Origin: Tetrapyrgos nigripes
Lineage: Eukaryota; Basidiomycota; Agaricomycetes; Agaricales; Campanellaceae
Reading direction: 5' to 3'
DNA: 64,000 bases
Assembly: GCA_013368315.1 (NCBI GenBank)
Contig: JAACJM010000007.1
Location: 868,001 to 932,000, forward strand
A program made the position numbers and the translations under genes. Below are positions 45,231 through 56,520 of this stretch, piece by piece. How positions within the stretch are numbered: the first letter of the stretch is position 1; each line of letters starts with the position of its first letter. The notes below the pieces were generated by a model that made no database searches, was not told the DNA's origin, and saw nothing but the letters and a program-made list of their open reading frames with translations.

Positions 45231-45450
45231 TCCCGTCGATCACGATCACGATCACAATCGAAAATATGGCGGAAGCAAATAAGCATTCGTTGAAATTAGC
45301 CCTGCTCCCGCCCCTCCCGCCTTCCAAACATTCTCTTCACCCTTCCTCCCTCCCTCTTTCTTATCTAACTCTGTGTAGTTACTCTCCCCCCTCTCTTTAC
45401 CTTCCCAAACTCGCTTATCGGCACCAGGCTACGTTCTACAAGCTAGTAAC

Positions 45451-45528
45451 GGTGTAGTTGGTTATCACATCCGCTTCGTACAGCATTGCAGAGACTCGTT
45501 GCGTATGCGGGGGGTGCTGGGTTCAATT
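45451..45528 (+). pseudogene. tRNA-Ala pseudogene, both acceptor ends missing
   Basis: Starts at GGTGTAGTTGGTTATCAC without the leading GGGCACAT and stops after GGGTTCAATT without CCCAGTGTGTCCA. The anticodon loop is also disrupted (CGCTTCGTACAGC). It cannot fold into a cloverleaf. Confidence 0.8.
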
Positions 45529-45974
45529 GTTCATGGGCCTTCTACTGATCTGCCTTTTGTACATGTTTTTGTTTTAGCAATGAACAGTGGATCGGGCCGG
45601 GACGGCGAAGAGGGGGAGATTCTTTGCAATTGACAATTGTGGTGGTTTTGAATTACGGTACAATTGGTAGCTTAAGGCTCAGATTATACATATGGATATG
45701 CTACTCTGAGTCACACGCGAACAAAATTCTCAAGAGTCGTCTGCGACTCTGTGCAGGCTGAATTGGAAATTCGTCCGACGTTCTATGTATTTATTGGAAA
45801 TAGTTGCAATGAACCCGCTCCCGATGATCACAATCGGAAAGACGGAAACAAAATCCTCATGCTCCCGCCCCTGGGGCCCTTCAGCCTTCCTTCTCTCGCT
45901 TTCCTCTTTCAGCTCTCCCCTTCTTCTCCTCGCACGTAAAGATGGCGCCAGACTACGCTCTGCAAACTAGTAAC

Positions 45975-46077
45975 GGGCACATGGTGTAGTTGGTTATCAC
46001 ATCCGCTTAGCATGATCCAGTATGCGTACTGTCATTGCTTCTGCGGGGGGTGCTGGGTTCAATTCCCAGTGTGTCCA
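45975..46077 (+). tRNA. tRNA-Ala(AGC), intron 46013-46041
   Basis: Identical mature 74 nt; its 29-nt intron differs from the others. A TTTTTT run follows at about 46101. It lies about 200 bp upstream of the DUF2855 gene. Confidence 0.9.
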
Positions 46078-46272
46078 ATGGATTGGATGAGGCTGGTTCT
46101 TTTTTATCTGACGTTATACAAATGTTGTAAGTAGTAACACGATATTTCGTATAAAGCGGGATTGACGTGAGGCAGGGTGAAGGTACGCGTCGGGTACCGG
46201 TCATATAGAATCCCGGCCGCGGACGTTGACTTGTTTATAACGCCCTTCTCCTTCCGTCCTCCATCCACTAAG

Positions 46273-48075
46273 ATGGCCCCCCCTCACCTCTCTCAAAACC
46301 TTACACTCTGCTTCGCCCGCGGCTCCCAGCCCACTCCCATCATCGCTACAAGCACCCGTCCGGCCCATATCCCAAAGAACCATATCCTCATAGTCGTCGA
46401 TAGGTTTGGATTTTCCGCGAACAATGTAACGTATCAGGCATTGGGAGAACATCCCCATTATCGGTGAGTGGGCTACACGTCTAAACAACTAAAAGCTGAC
46501 CCTCTTCGCTTGCTTCCATGGCAGATACTTTGACTTCCACGCTCCTCCAACCACCTCTTCCCCTACATCCATATCCCCCAAAACCCACGGCGTCGTCCCA
46601 GTATGGGGGTTTGGTACCGTTATAGCCTCATCTCTATCCCTACCACCTTCCCTCTCCAAGTTTCAAGTCCAAGTAGGCGAACGCCTCTACGGCTACCTCG
46701 CACCCACGCGATACCTCTTGGTGGAGATTGACCCGAAGGATGTGAATAAGTATGCTATGTATGTCCCGAGGGAGTATTTGCCTCCTGGTGAGTACTTTCT
46801 GGGTTGTCTTGTCTCGCGTGTTTATTTCGGGTTGACTTACTCGTCCGTCTGTTTACAGACCGCCGCCCATACAACCAATTCATCCGGTGTTCTACCGATC
46901 CTGTCTACCGTGTCCCTATTCCTTCCTCTTCCCCTCCCTTGACGCTCTCCGAAATCGAAGACCTAATAATGCTCTACCGACCGCTCTTCTGGACATCTTT
47001 CTGGGCTGAAGATTGGATTTGGTGGGAGGGGTGGTACGGCGACCGCGAAGCCGGAGCCCAAGCTGTGTCTCGGGGTTCTGGTTCCTACAACGACGAGCAT
47101 AACGAGGACAACCTAACCTTCCTCATATCCTCCGCATCCTCCAAAACCGCGTTTTGTTTCGCTTATTGTGTTGGGAAGCGGGTTGGACGCGGGTCTACGC
47201 TTAGTGGGAATGGGAAGAGGGGAAAGGGAAAGGTCACCTTAATCGGCCTAACCTCACCTAAAAACCTCGAGTTTACAAAGAGATTGGGGTTATATGATGA
47301 GGTGTGGAGTTATGAGAGGTTTGGGTCCGAGTCAAACGCCAACGGGAACGCGGGTCAAGGGCAAGGGCAAGGGAAATGGATATACATAGACGTCCTAGGC
47401 TCATCCTCTCTCAACGCACGGGTGTATAAACATTTCGAAAGCCCGTATATGGGGGAGATGGTTCTGGGGGTGTCGTTGGGGATGAGTAGTGCGAGTCCGA
47501 CTTCGATGACGACTACTTCTTCCGCATCCTCTACTAGTGGTGGGATTGGGAGTGGGATATTAGACCCAAAGGGCGGGTCGACGATGAGTATGAGTATGGG
47601 TATGTCTGCGGGTTCTACACAAGGGGGAAAAGGAAAATCAATCTACCCACCCAAACTCGAATCCTTTTTTACACCCGAGTGGTTGGAGATTCGAAGGGCG
47701 AGGTGTATTGGGGTTAATCCTAGTATTTCCACTCCGATGAGTACGAGTGGGGGTGCGAGTGGTGGGACAAGTGGTGGGACGAAGACGATGACACTCCAGG
47801 AGTACAATAAAGCTTTTCATGAGACGCAGAAGGTAGCTTGGGAGGGGTTGATGAGGAATTGTGTTAAGGTGCCTTGGGTTAGGATTGAGAGGGTGTATAA
47901 TGGGGGTGGGGGCGTTAATGAGAACAAGATTAAGGACTCTTACGAACACATAGCGAAAGAGGGTATACCTGCGGATAGGGGATTGATTTGGAGTATGTGG
48001 AGTGGAGAGGGGGATGTGGGGTGTGTGGTTGGGGAGGCAGTTAGGGAGGCGGTGAGGGAGGGGGCGAAACTTTAG
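46273..48075 (+). CDS. DUF2855 family protein, 3 exons
   Basis: Exons 46273-46463, 46525-46787 and 46859-48075 join in phase to give 556 residues. Marks of the DUF2855 family are VVDRFGFSANNVTYQALGE, RYFDFHAPP, VVPVWGFGTVIAS, RLYGYLAPT and YRPLFWTSFW, then SSASSKTAFCFAY and VTLIGLTSPKNLEFTKRLGL. The last parts resemble the coenzyme-binding half of medium-chain dehydrogenases, but no enzyme activity is established for the family. A Ser/Gly/Met-rich insert (about residues 360-420) and a Gly/Thr-rich stretch near residue 450 look disordered. There is no signal peptide or membrane segment. It stands alone between tRNA-Ala genes. Confidence 0.82.
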
Positions 48076-48543
48076 ATCTTTAGACTTTGAGGCAACTTTG
48101 AGGGTGTGGGATGTAGAGTGTAGATCAGCGTACAGTTTTCTTGATGCCATTGTAGCATGCCATTATACTTAAGCTTATTATATGAATATGAATATTCTGT
48201 CACAGAGACAGACGCGACGATGTGTACTTGTGTAGACTTGTGTACTACGAAGTAATTTCTTGTGACCTGACTTTTGGTAGATGAACGAGTACTTTTGACT
48301 TTTGACTTTTTGCTTTGTGTTTTGGGGCCCTGTTACCTGTTGTACACAAGAATTTGTCAGGCGGAAACAAAAGGCTTTGTGATCGAGTGATCGTCGGTAC
48401 ACCCCTTGTCACTTGACTTTTTGCAAATTGATTCTTCTCCCTCGTCTTCCCTATCCCTTTACCTCCTTGCTTCCTTCTTTCTCTCTCCTTACCTCTTTCA
48501 TGCGGCCTTAACGGGCCCAGGATACCTTCCAACAGTGAGTAAC

Positions 48544-48650
48544 GGGCACATGGTGTAGTTGGTTATCACATCCGCTTAGCATGTCTGCTAAGTATCATGA
48601 CTGGACTAGCTATCTGCGGGGGGTGCTGGGTTCAATTCCCAGTGTGTCCA
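48544..48650 (+). tRNA. tRNA-Ala(AGC), intron 48582-48614
   Basis: Identical mature 74 nt. The 33-nt intron contains GCTAAG, complementary to the anticodon-side CTTAGC, the usual pairing in pre-tRNA introns. TTTT and TTTTT runs follow at about 48664 and 48673. Confidence 0.9.
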
Positions 48651-48780
48651 ATACTGCGTCCTAATTTTATTCGTTTTTGCTGCTAGGTTCGTTCTTACTA
48701 CTTGTAATACCTAGTAATACTTGCGACTTTCCTGGCCCTATTGAGAATTTGTCGGGCGGAAGCAATTGCAATTCGTTGGT

Positions 48781-48966
48781 GTTGCATATTTCCAAAGATC
48801 TCTGTGCAAACTTAAATTTCGGATTTTTCAGTGCCATTTTTGCTCACCCGGATCTACTCCATATGGGACTGATTTGAGGCTGAACAGCCATATGGAGTAG
48901 CTCCAGCGCTGAGCATAAATTCGTCATTTATGTTTGCCCAAAAGATCTTTCCAAATATGCATTGCC
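48781..48966. mobile_element. Small foldback MITE, copy 2
   Basis: Counterpart of 39741-39930: CTACTCCATATGGGACTGATT with the returning CCATATGGAGTAG. The outer arms are clearer here (GCATATTTCCAAAGATCT and its near complement). Confidence 0.7.
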
Positions 48967-49125
48967 ACCCAAGGTGCGAGTGATCGAGTGATCGTCGGTC
49001 GCCCCTTGTCACTTGACTTTTTTGCAAATTGCTTCCTCCTCATCGCCTTGTCCCTCCCTCCTTCGCTTCCCTTTTCTCTCCTTACCTCCTTATTGGGCCA
49101 TGGATACCTTCTAACAATAAGTAAC

Positions 49126-49141
49126 GGGCACATGGTGTAGT
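49126..49141 (+). pseudogene. tRNA-Ala 5' stub
   Basis: GGGCACATGGTGTAGT is the start of the tRNA-Ala, then replaced by CCCTGACTCTCTTTC. The leader at 48970-49125 matches the one before the gene at 48544. Confidence 0.75.
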
Positions 49142-49600
49142 CCCTGACTCTCTTTCAGAGAGAAGGGCCTTGTAGGGTCAAAACGTCTGTCCGCCATCAA
49201 ACTCCCACGCTTTAGGTCCCCGGTTTGATCCCGGGCTGAACCAATCATTTTCTGTTGTTTTTCGCTTCTCCACATCCCAAACGGTGCAATTTTTCAGCAC
49301 TCATTGATTGCTTACTTTTTTAATCGATTTTCTATGCATATTTTAGATAGTTTTATGATCAAAAAGTTCAAATTTAATTAAGTACTGTTTGAGTACCATT
49401 ACGCTAATCATACTATTTCATCTCGAAAAGTGAGACACAAATTGGATTAGTAAGTCTGACATTTACTCATGCCTCAACATTGACTCTCGGTAACTTTTCA
49501 GACCAGATTGATAGTTGATTCACTCACAGCTGCATTACAATACTGTTGTTTCTTTCTCTTCCCCACCATCATCTTTCTAGCATTTGCCTGTGCATCCCGC
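49142..49600 (+). repeat. Dispersed repeat shared with 12965-13170
   Basis: AGAGAGAAGGGCCTTGTAGG at 49155 and GACATTTACTCATGCC...TTGACTCTCGGTAA at 49458-49493 correspond to 12980-13080. The middle part is unique to this copy and A/T-rich (49300-49437). Confidence 0.65.
49205..49243 (+). pseudogene. 3' half of another tRNA (isotype unclear)
   Basis: GGTCCCCGGTTTGATCCCGGGC followed by TGAACCA has a paired T-arm (CCCGG/CCGGG), a B box and a plausible acceptor strand. No matching GGTTCAG 5' half was found upstream, so this is a relic or a chimera with the tRNA-Ala stub before it. Confidence 0.4.
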
Positions 49601-49930
49601 TTTGGCTCTACTGTCAATGGATAACTGTGAAGGTAAGTTCATATTTCGACTTGCTGTAGAATGAGGGAGATAGGGCCAGATATTTAGGAGAGAGAGGAAA
49701 GAGCATATAGGCAGAGATATAAGAGAAGCAAGGACATAGGAGGGAGAAGAGAAAGAGAGAGCTCAGAATAGCACCTTATAGATGAACAACTCTCTCCTGC
49801 AAAGTATGGTGATGTTACGAGACACGACAAACACATTTGAGGTTTGGAGTTATTTCCTGGTTGTCTTTCCAGCATTAACACGTCCAAAATAGTGAACCAG
49901 CTAGGGCACTGATGTCAGTATAAAAGTACA

Positions 49931-50224
49931 GTGGATGTTATCTCATTTGTGGAAACAAAGAATATGCTCAACAAGAAGCAGAGGATTGCTTACCGTATTA
50001 TTGTCAATTCATGGGTTAATCAATATCTTTTGAGGAATTATACTGGTGATCCATTGAGACTTCTTCTTACTGGACCTGGAGGTACTGGGAAAACTCATGT
50101 TGTGAATGCTGTAAAAGAAGTGATGACACATTACAATATGGGACACAGAATACATTTCCTGGCTCCTACCAGCTCTGCAGCAGCATTGGTTCAAGGATTA
50201 CATGCATTGTATATATTGACATGA
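49931..50224 (+). pseudogene. Pif1-type helicase fragment, probably from a Helitron
   Basis: The frame encodes LNKKQRIAYRIIVNSWV, then a Walker A motif in LLLTGPGGTGKTHVVNAVKE, then HFLAPTSSAAALVQG. This is the start of the Pif1 helicase domain as found in fungal Helitron Rep-helicase proteins and in cellular Pif1. It ends after about 98 codons without Walker B or later motifs, so it is a fragment. Surrounding LINE debris favours a transposon origin. Confidence 0.7.
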
Positions 50225-50239
50225 AAATGCAACTGAATA

Positions 50240-51294
50240 AAGGGGCAGGAGAGTCAGGGACTGTGTGTGCACTCGCAACATGCTAAGAATTGGTTATCAC
50301 ATCTGCTTAGCATACCATGACATTACCATCTCTCACCCTTCATGGACTCTGATATATCTTCCTACCCTACTCTATCCCCCAACACCTCTCACCAGGATGT
50401 GGGGGTGGTTGACATATCTCCTTCATCTAACAACACCCTGTGTCCTTCTCCCACTGAAATGCTTCACTCTCCTCAGTCCTCCTCCTCCTCCTCAGACATT
50501 CTTGCAGTCACCAATGCACTCAACAAGTCTAGCTCTTCACCCTATATTCCCCATGCAGCCTGTCTGTCTACTGGTTCCACTCCTTCTACTCATCTACCAC
50601 CTCATGCATCCCCCTCTACTACCAACAAACCCTGTTGTGGGCCAAAAACCTGTCCTGGTGCTTCCTCCTCCCCTTCAGTTAACAAAAAACCTTAGCAGAC
50701 CTCAGCACCTCTAACAATGACCTGGTCCCTACCAGTACCTGTGATATGGGGGCAGACAATAGCTATCTTCAAAACTGGGGGGTAGAGGCCAAGCTGTTGC
50801 TGGCAAGACGATTACTATATTACATCAGGGCATATATATAGGAATATGCAGGATCATCATTATAAGTAGCATTGTGGTGTTATATCCTCCTTCAGGTCAT
50901 GAAGTGTTTCCATGCACCATGCCATCATTGAGCCAAACTGTGCCATCTTTTCTCACTACATGCACCACAAAACGGTTCTTGTTAACCCAGTAAATGGACA
51001 ACTGAACCAGAAATAATAAACTGAGTGTGTAAATGTTTCAGAGAGTGAAGTTGGGCCTTGTTGGAGTGTACAGCTTCAGAAATTGAAATAAGAGATGGAG
51101 AAGGGCATCAACTCATCCATAGAAAGATGGGAAAGTACCCAATCCACCAATTCAGGGGACCTAGATGCAATGAGTACAATGACAACAGGCAGCCAAAAGG
51201 AACACACAGCTCCCCAAAATCATACATAGTGATAGTTGACAACAACAAAGACAGGTGAGCAGCAAAGACACAGGTGAAGTATATCTTGTTCCAA
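50240..51294. other. Repeat pieces and a Ser/Pro-rich frame
   Basis: 50250-50314 joins a piece matching 13942-13995 with a tRNA-Ala scrap (TTGGTTATCACATCTGCTTA). A frame at 50342-50695 is Ser/Pro-rich (SSNNTLCPSPTEMLHSPQSS) and could be the low-complexity N-terminus of a LINE first ORF. The rest shows no recognisable gene. Confidence 0.45.
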
Positions 51295-51885
51295 AGTTAA
51301 ATGAGACAAGAATTGGCCCATAATAAGGATATATTGAAGGTAAACTCCCCTGATCTCATGTACCTTCCCCTCACCCACCCAAAACTCATATCTGTAGATC
51401 CAGAGAACCTCTCAGTATGGGGTTTCTTTCCCTGTTTTTCTGGAGTTTAATGAGGCCAGAAATGCCCCATATAAAAAATATATTGATGGTAAACTTCCCA
51501 GCACTCACGTGCCCTCCCCTCACCCACCCAAAAACTCATATCTCCACATCCAGAGAGCCTATGACTCTATGTTTTCTTTCCCTCTTATTCTGAGGTTAAA
51601 TGAGGCCAGAATTGCCCCTGAACAAAAATATATTGATGGTAAACTCCTTCACTCTCACATACCTTCCCCTCACCCACCCAAAAACTCATATCTCCACATC
51701 CAGAGCACCTATAACTCTAGGGTTTCTTTCCCCCTTATTCTGAGGTTAAATGAGGCCAGAATTTCCCCAGAACAAAATATATGAATGGTAAACTTCCCCT
51801 CACCCACCCACAACTCATATCCATAGATCCAGAGTACCTCTCAGTATGGGGGTTGTTTCCCTATTTTTCTGGAGTGAAATGAGCT
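51295..51885 (+). repeat. Tandem repeat, about 150 bp x 4
   Basis: Units start near 51295, 51447, 51596 and 51743, each with TTAAATGAGGCCAGAATT (or variant), ATATATTGATGGTAAACT, CCCCTCACCCACCCAAAA and CTCATATC. The last is shortened. Confidence 0.85.
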
Positions 51886-51927
51886 GCATCCTCCTCCACC
51901 TCTATTCCCACATGCTCTCAGCCATCT

Positions 51928-54230
51928 TTGTCTACCACTGGTGCTAAAGACAAGGGCAAGGAGAAACAATCCTCCCAACCATGCATGCAACCATTCCTAC
52001 CATCCCAACCACCTTTACCTCAACCTAGACCTACACCACAGAGCACCTCAGATGCCTCTGTCCAGTGTGAGGCACCATTATCATCCTCTGACAACAACAT
52101 CCATTCTCTTCTCACTGACATGCAAGAAATGAAGTCGAGGACTTCTTCCATTGAAGAATACCTCCACTCTAAATGGGGGTTCCCAGATTATCTGTCATCC
52201 TCTCCTTCCTGCTCACACCTTTTGTCCTCTCCCTCTCTATCTCCTTCCCAGTCTCCAGGCCTCCCATCTTCATTGTCTCTACCACTTGATGGACCTTTAC
52301 CACTCGACCCACCTGCTGCTTCACCTGCCCAAACCACAGATGTCCATCCCCCAGCACTGCTCTCCCAATTTTCAACTGGATCTTCATTGTCTTTACCACT
52401 CAACACACCTACTGCTTCACCTGTCCAAACCACAGATACCCATCCCCCAGCACTGCTCTCCTGATTTACAACAGATTCTACATCCCCAAGCTCTCCAGAA
52501 CATTCTCATACCAATGCATTCCCTTCCGATGATGACCTGGAGGAAAAGGTCAGGCTCCATCATCTGGGCAGTGGTTGTCCTGTTATTGTAAGAGACTACT
52601 GGGACTTCCTCAACCTTTTGGATGATCTACACATCTTTTGTTCCCCTTGCCCTGTTCAGCAGGGTATTACATGGTTGATGGAGTCTGGTGATGTTGTCAT
52701 CACCTTCCACTGCTATGAACATGCCAACTGTTTTTGTTTGCTGTGGAATAGACACACTGACAAATGGTCTTTCCTGGTTGGCATTACTGCCATCCTCTGA
52801 CAGTGTGGGTGTGTCAGCCACTGTCACCTTCTCCTGTTAATTTTCCTTCATCTGTTACCTCTCCTTCTCTGGCAGCCTCTCCTATGCTCCTTACAAACAA
52901 TGTTTCTTTATGTTCTAACAATGCCTCGTCTTCTACTTATTCTACCACATCTACTACTTCTTATGCCACTGCTTCTACTACTTCTGCTCCTGTATATACT
53001 ACTACTTCCTGTGTTCCACCTATCTCTTCTCTACCTACCTTCTCAGTTTCTCCTCTTGGTTCTTCCTCCACCTCCAATGGTCCTGCTCTTGTATTAACTC
53101 CATCCAATGGTCCTCCTCCTGTTTGTCTATCTCCTGTTGTATCCTCTACTCCATCTGCTACTGATGAATTGAATACACATCGCCCATTCATTCTGAATGT
53201 ACGAAGCTGGAACCTTAATGGATCCTATGACTGTAACTCCTCCCACCCCAAATTTAAGGACTTCTTTGATGGCATAGATGTCTTCATGATCCAAGAAACC
53301 CACTCCTATGCCCATGAAAACCTCCTGGCTCCTGAAGGCTTCACCCTGTATTCCTGCAATCACACCTGTTCTGACTATGAGTCTCCTTGGGGTGGCATTG
53401 CTACTCTCATCTGTTCATCTCTCAATGCCAAGGTCAGGATGACTTCAGTGGTCCTGACCTTCTCACTGTTGAAGTGTGTGGTACTCTGATCATGAATGTT
53501 TATGTACTCCTGGCAAGATCTTGACTATGATGGGAAGACTGGATGACTACTGAACCTTTCCATTTCCTCTGCGCCAAAATCTGTCTTGCGCTCATTGTTA
53601 TGGGTGACCTGAATGCTTGCACCAGTATCTCTCATGCATCTAAACAACATCCCTCCTGTATCTCCCTAGACTCTAAACTGTCCAACAGTTGTGGAAAATA
53701 ACTTTCACAGTGCATAGACACCTGCAACGTTTTCATCCTCAATGGTGCTGAAAGCATTCCTGGCAATCACTTCCACTTCATGGAGCACCACAACACCAGC
53801 AAGGATGATCAAGATGAAAATATCTATCAATGCACAGTCATTGACTATGCCCTTGCTTCCATGGAATGCTTGCCTTTTATTACCAACTTTGAGGTTTCCC
53901 CCCATACAGACTGGTCTGACCATTCCTTTCTCAGTCTATCCATTATATTGCCTGGTGGTCCTCCTTCCTTGCCTTCCTCCTCTTACTCCCATCTATGGCC
54001 CAAATTCCATACCCCTCTGATCTTGGACCTTGATCAACTTCTTGATAATCTCATGAAACAGCCTTCTCCCTCCCCTGAGGAACAATGGTCTAATATTTAT
54101 GGCCTTGCTACCCTTGAAGGCCATGCTTGCCCACTGCTGGTAGTCCACATCAGTGGCACTTGCTCTAACAAAGGCCAATCTAATGCCACTACAGGGTCCA
54201 GCATATTTTTTGGGTTTTGAAACACATTAA
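51928..54230 (+). pseudogene. LINE relic: N-terminal region and AP-type endonuclease
   Basis: A Pro/Ser-rich region with a coiled-coil-like TDMQEMKSRTSSIEEYL is followed by an APE-type endonuclease domain. Its catalytic landmarks are VRSWNLNGSYD, MIQETHSYAHE, VMGDLNAC, TVIDYALAS and TDWSDHSFLSL, in the order expected for non-LTR retrotransposons. Frameshifts (near 53490 and 53700-53780) and stops break the frame. The reverse transcriptase continues in scattered pieces at 55790-56520 and 61880-63300. Confidence 0.75.
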
Positions 54231-55789
54231 ATATGAGTAAGTGTGTGCCAGGTACACTGTCGCATTACTGTGCCAAGGTATATGCTGTTCTACTAGCCCT
54301 GCAACTTGCTCCTCCAGATTGTGCCCTGAGTCCCTAATACAATATCTCACTTATGGTGCTCCTGGCTGTGTGAAATGTGGCTGGACTGGAACTGGTGCTC
54401 ATGCCCAGTGAAAAACAACACAGAGCAGAGCTGACTGAAAACCGACCAAAATCGACTGTGTCTGGCCCCAGCTGAAATGGTGGGCCTTGTCAGCTCCAGT
54501 CGGTAGTAGTCGTAGGGACTCGTAGAATTTTACATGCAGCATGACAGATTCCGACTGGATCTGGCTTGACCCGACTGGTTTGCGCTGGTTATGGCACTCA
54601 GATAAATGCCTGTAGTGTCAGATAGCATCAGACCTAATCAGATTTCAGCAGGCATTTCATCTCGGACAGGATCAGAAATACATATAATTATCAGCTTCTA
54701 CTATGTTACACAATATCTGACTATATCCAACTACAACTGCATAATACAAAGTCCAGATCCTAACAAGAAAACCAAAGGTGAACCAAGTTTACTAAGTCTG
54801 CAGTGGTGCAAACCATGAAGTGGAAGAGGGATAGAGACAGCGAAACTCTGAAAAGCAAAGAATAAGAATGGCAATGAAAATAAATAAGAGTACATACCAC
54901 CCATTGTTCTTGCACTTATTGGCCGGTTTTCGACATGCCTAGAATCTAAATTAGTATTGAGTTAGGAACTACAGTAAAAGTCAAGACAAACCACTTTAAC
55001 TTCGAAGGTCTGTTGAGATTGAAGCTTAAAAAGTGAGACAGAAATCAAGGTAGAGACAAAAGACAGGTCAGCGTTACTCAATCCCAAATGAAAGAAAGCA
55101 TGTACACACCTGTAGTAGCCTATAATTCAAGCCAGGCTGTTACTTCAGTACCTTGGAGCATCCCATCCACCCTGCCCGCATACAGCTTTGCCTAGCAAAG
55201 AGTCCTACCACATATTCCATGTAACTATCTTCTAGAAGAATGATCGTCAGCTTGTTGATGTGTTTGACACATTCTGGTAGGTTGTTATAGTGTTTGGTGG
55301 TATCTAAAGGGAGATAGAGCCTCGCACATTAGCCTGCCATAGAGGAAAAGTCGAAATGACAATGCCATGGAGAAGAGAGGAGGGAGGTAGTATGGATAGT
55401 GGGAGAGAGCGGGAGGGAGGGAGAGAGGGCCCAGGGAGATGTGGTGGAAGGGACAAAAGGACGCATCATCCACATTGCACAAAGCGGAGCTTGAATGTTG
55501 TGGAGTTTGAAAGAGCTGGTTTAGAGCTGGACAAGGACAATGAGTTTGGACTTAGAAAAAAAAAGAGGAGATGGCGCGATGACAGGGAATTCGAGGATGA
55601 TAGATAGAATACAAAGAGGAAACCACTCTCTGTATGAGAGGATTCAATGGTGGAACTACTCAGATATGCTCGGCATCAATCTGACCGAGTCCAAGGATTT
55701 CTGAAAAGTCCTTGCCATATCGGATTTTATCTGTACAACTCAGTACAACTCGTATCTACTCGGAAATTTCGACATCCAGTCAGATCTCA
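54231..55789. other. Non-coding interruption of the LINE relic
   Basis: No gene recognised. Short scattered frames only. Both ends carry A/T- and GACT-rich sequence (around 54480-54600 and 55650-55790), so it may be an inserted element, but no clear TIR or target duplication was found. Confidence 0.4.
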
Positions 55790-56520
55790 TCTGTGTCATT
55801 TTTCACTGGGGCTCATGGTGATTTCTTTAAATGTGTTGCTCTTGAGATCGCTGCCTGTTCTGCCCCAGTCAAGTTCATCAAACTTGTCTCCAACTCTGCC
55901 AAAAATCACCAGATTGAGGCAACCACTCTCATGAAAGCTGGATGCCAGTTACCCTTTGTTATTATGGGTGATGAAAGCAATGATCTTTCCCTCACTCCTC
56001 CAGGTCCTCACTTCATTCCTCCACCTCGCTCTCAGATACAGCCTAAAATCTCAACAAATCTCCCTCCTCCCCAGGTGTCTCTATGTGACCTGTACAACTG
56101 CTTCCACCCATGTCTAAACCCTCCTGACCCCAAATCCTCTCTATTCAACATGGGACAACTGCATGAACATAACATTCATGTGCAAAGCCGTCCTGCTACC
56201 TCCTAACCTTCCATCTTCCCAATACTAAACAAAGATATTACAGTATCCAACATCAAGAGCCTGAAATCCTACCTCTTGATCCACCCACACTCCAACACAT
56301 CTGGAATTGATGATGCCACTTACTCCCTCATCCTTGAAATTGACAATGACTCTCTCTGTCTCCTATATCATGAATTCTTTCGCACTGGAAAGGTCTCCAC
56401 TGCCTGGCCAATCACTCTTCTCTCTGCACTGCCAAAATGTGGTAAAAACTTGTCTGATGCCAACAACTATTGTGCTATGTGTATCTATTGTGAAAGATGT
56501 GGATGCGTTTACCAGATAGA
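55790..56520 (+). pseudogene. LINE relic: start of reverse transcriptase region
   Basis: Frames encode HPCLNPPDPKSSLFNMGQLH, then SGIDDATYSLILEIDNDSL, then FFRTGKVSTAWPITLLSALP and SDANNY. These match the N-terminal part of LINE reverse transcriptases (the NPP linker, the GIDD block and the W-LL-KG block). The catalytic YADD half is not here but at 61900. Confidence 0.7.

Noticed and set aside
49205..49243. Complete second tRNA gene
   Set aside because: Only the T-arm and 3' acceptor strand are present; no 5' half pairs with TGAACC.
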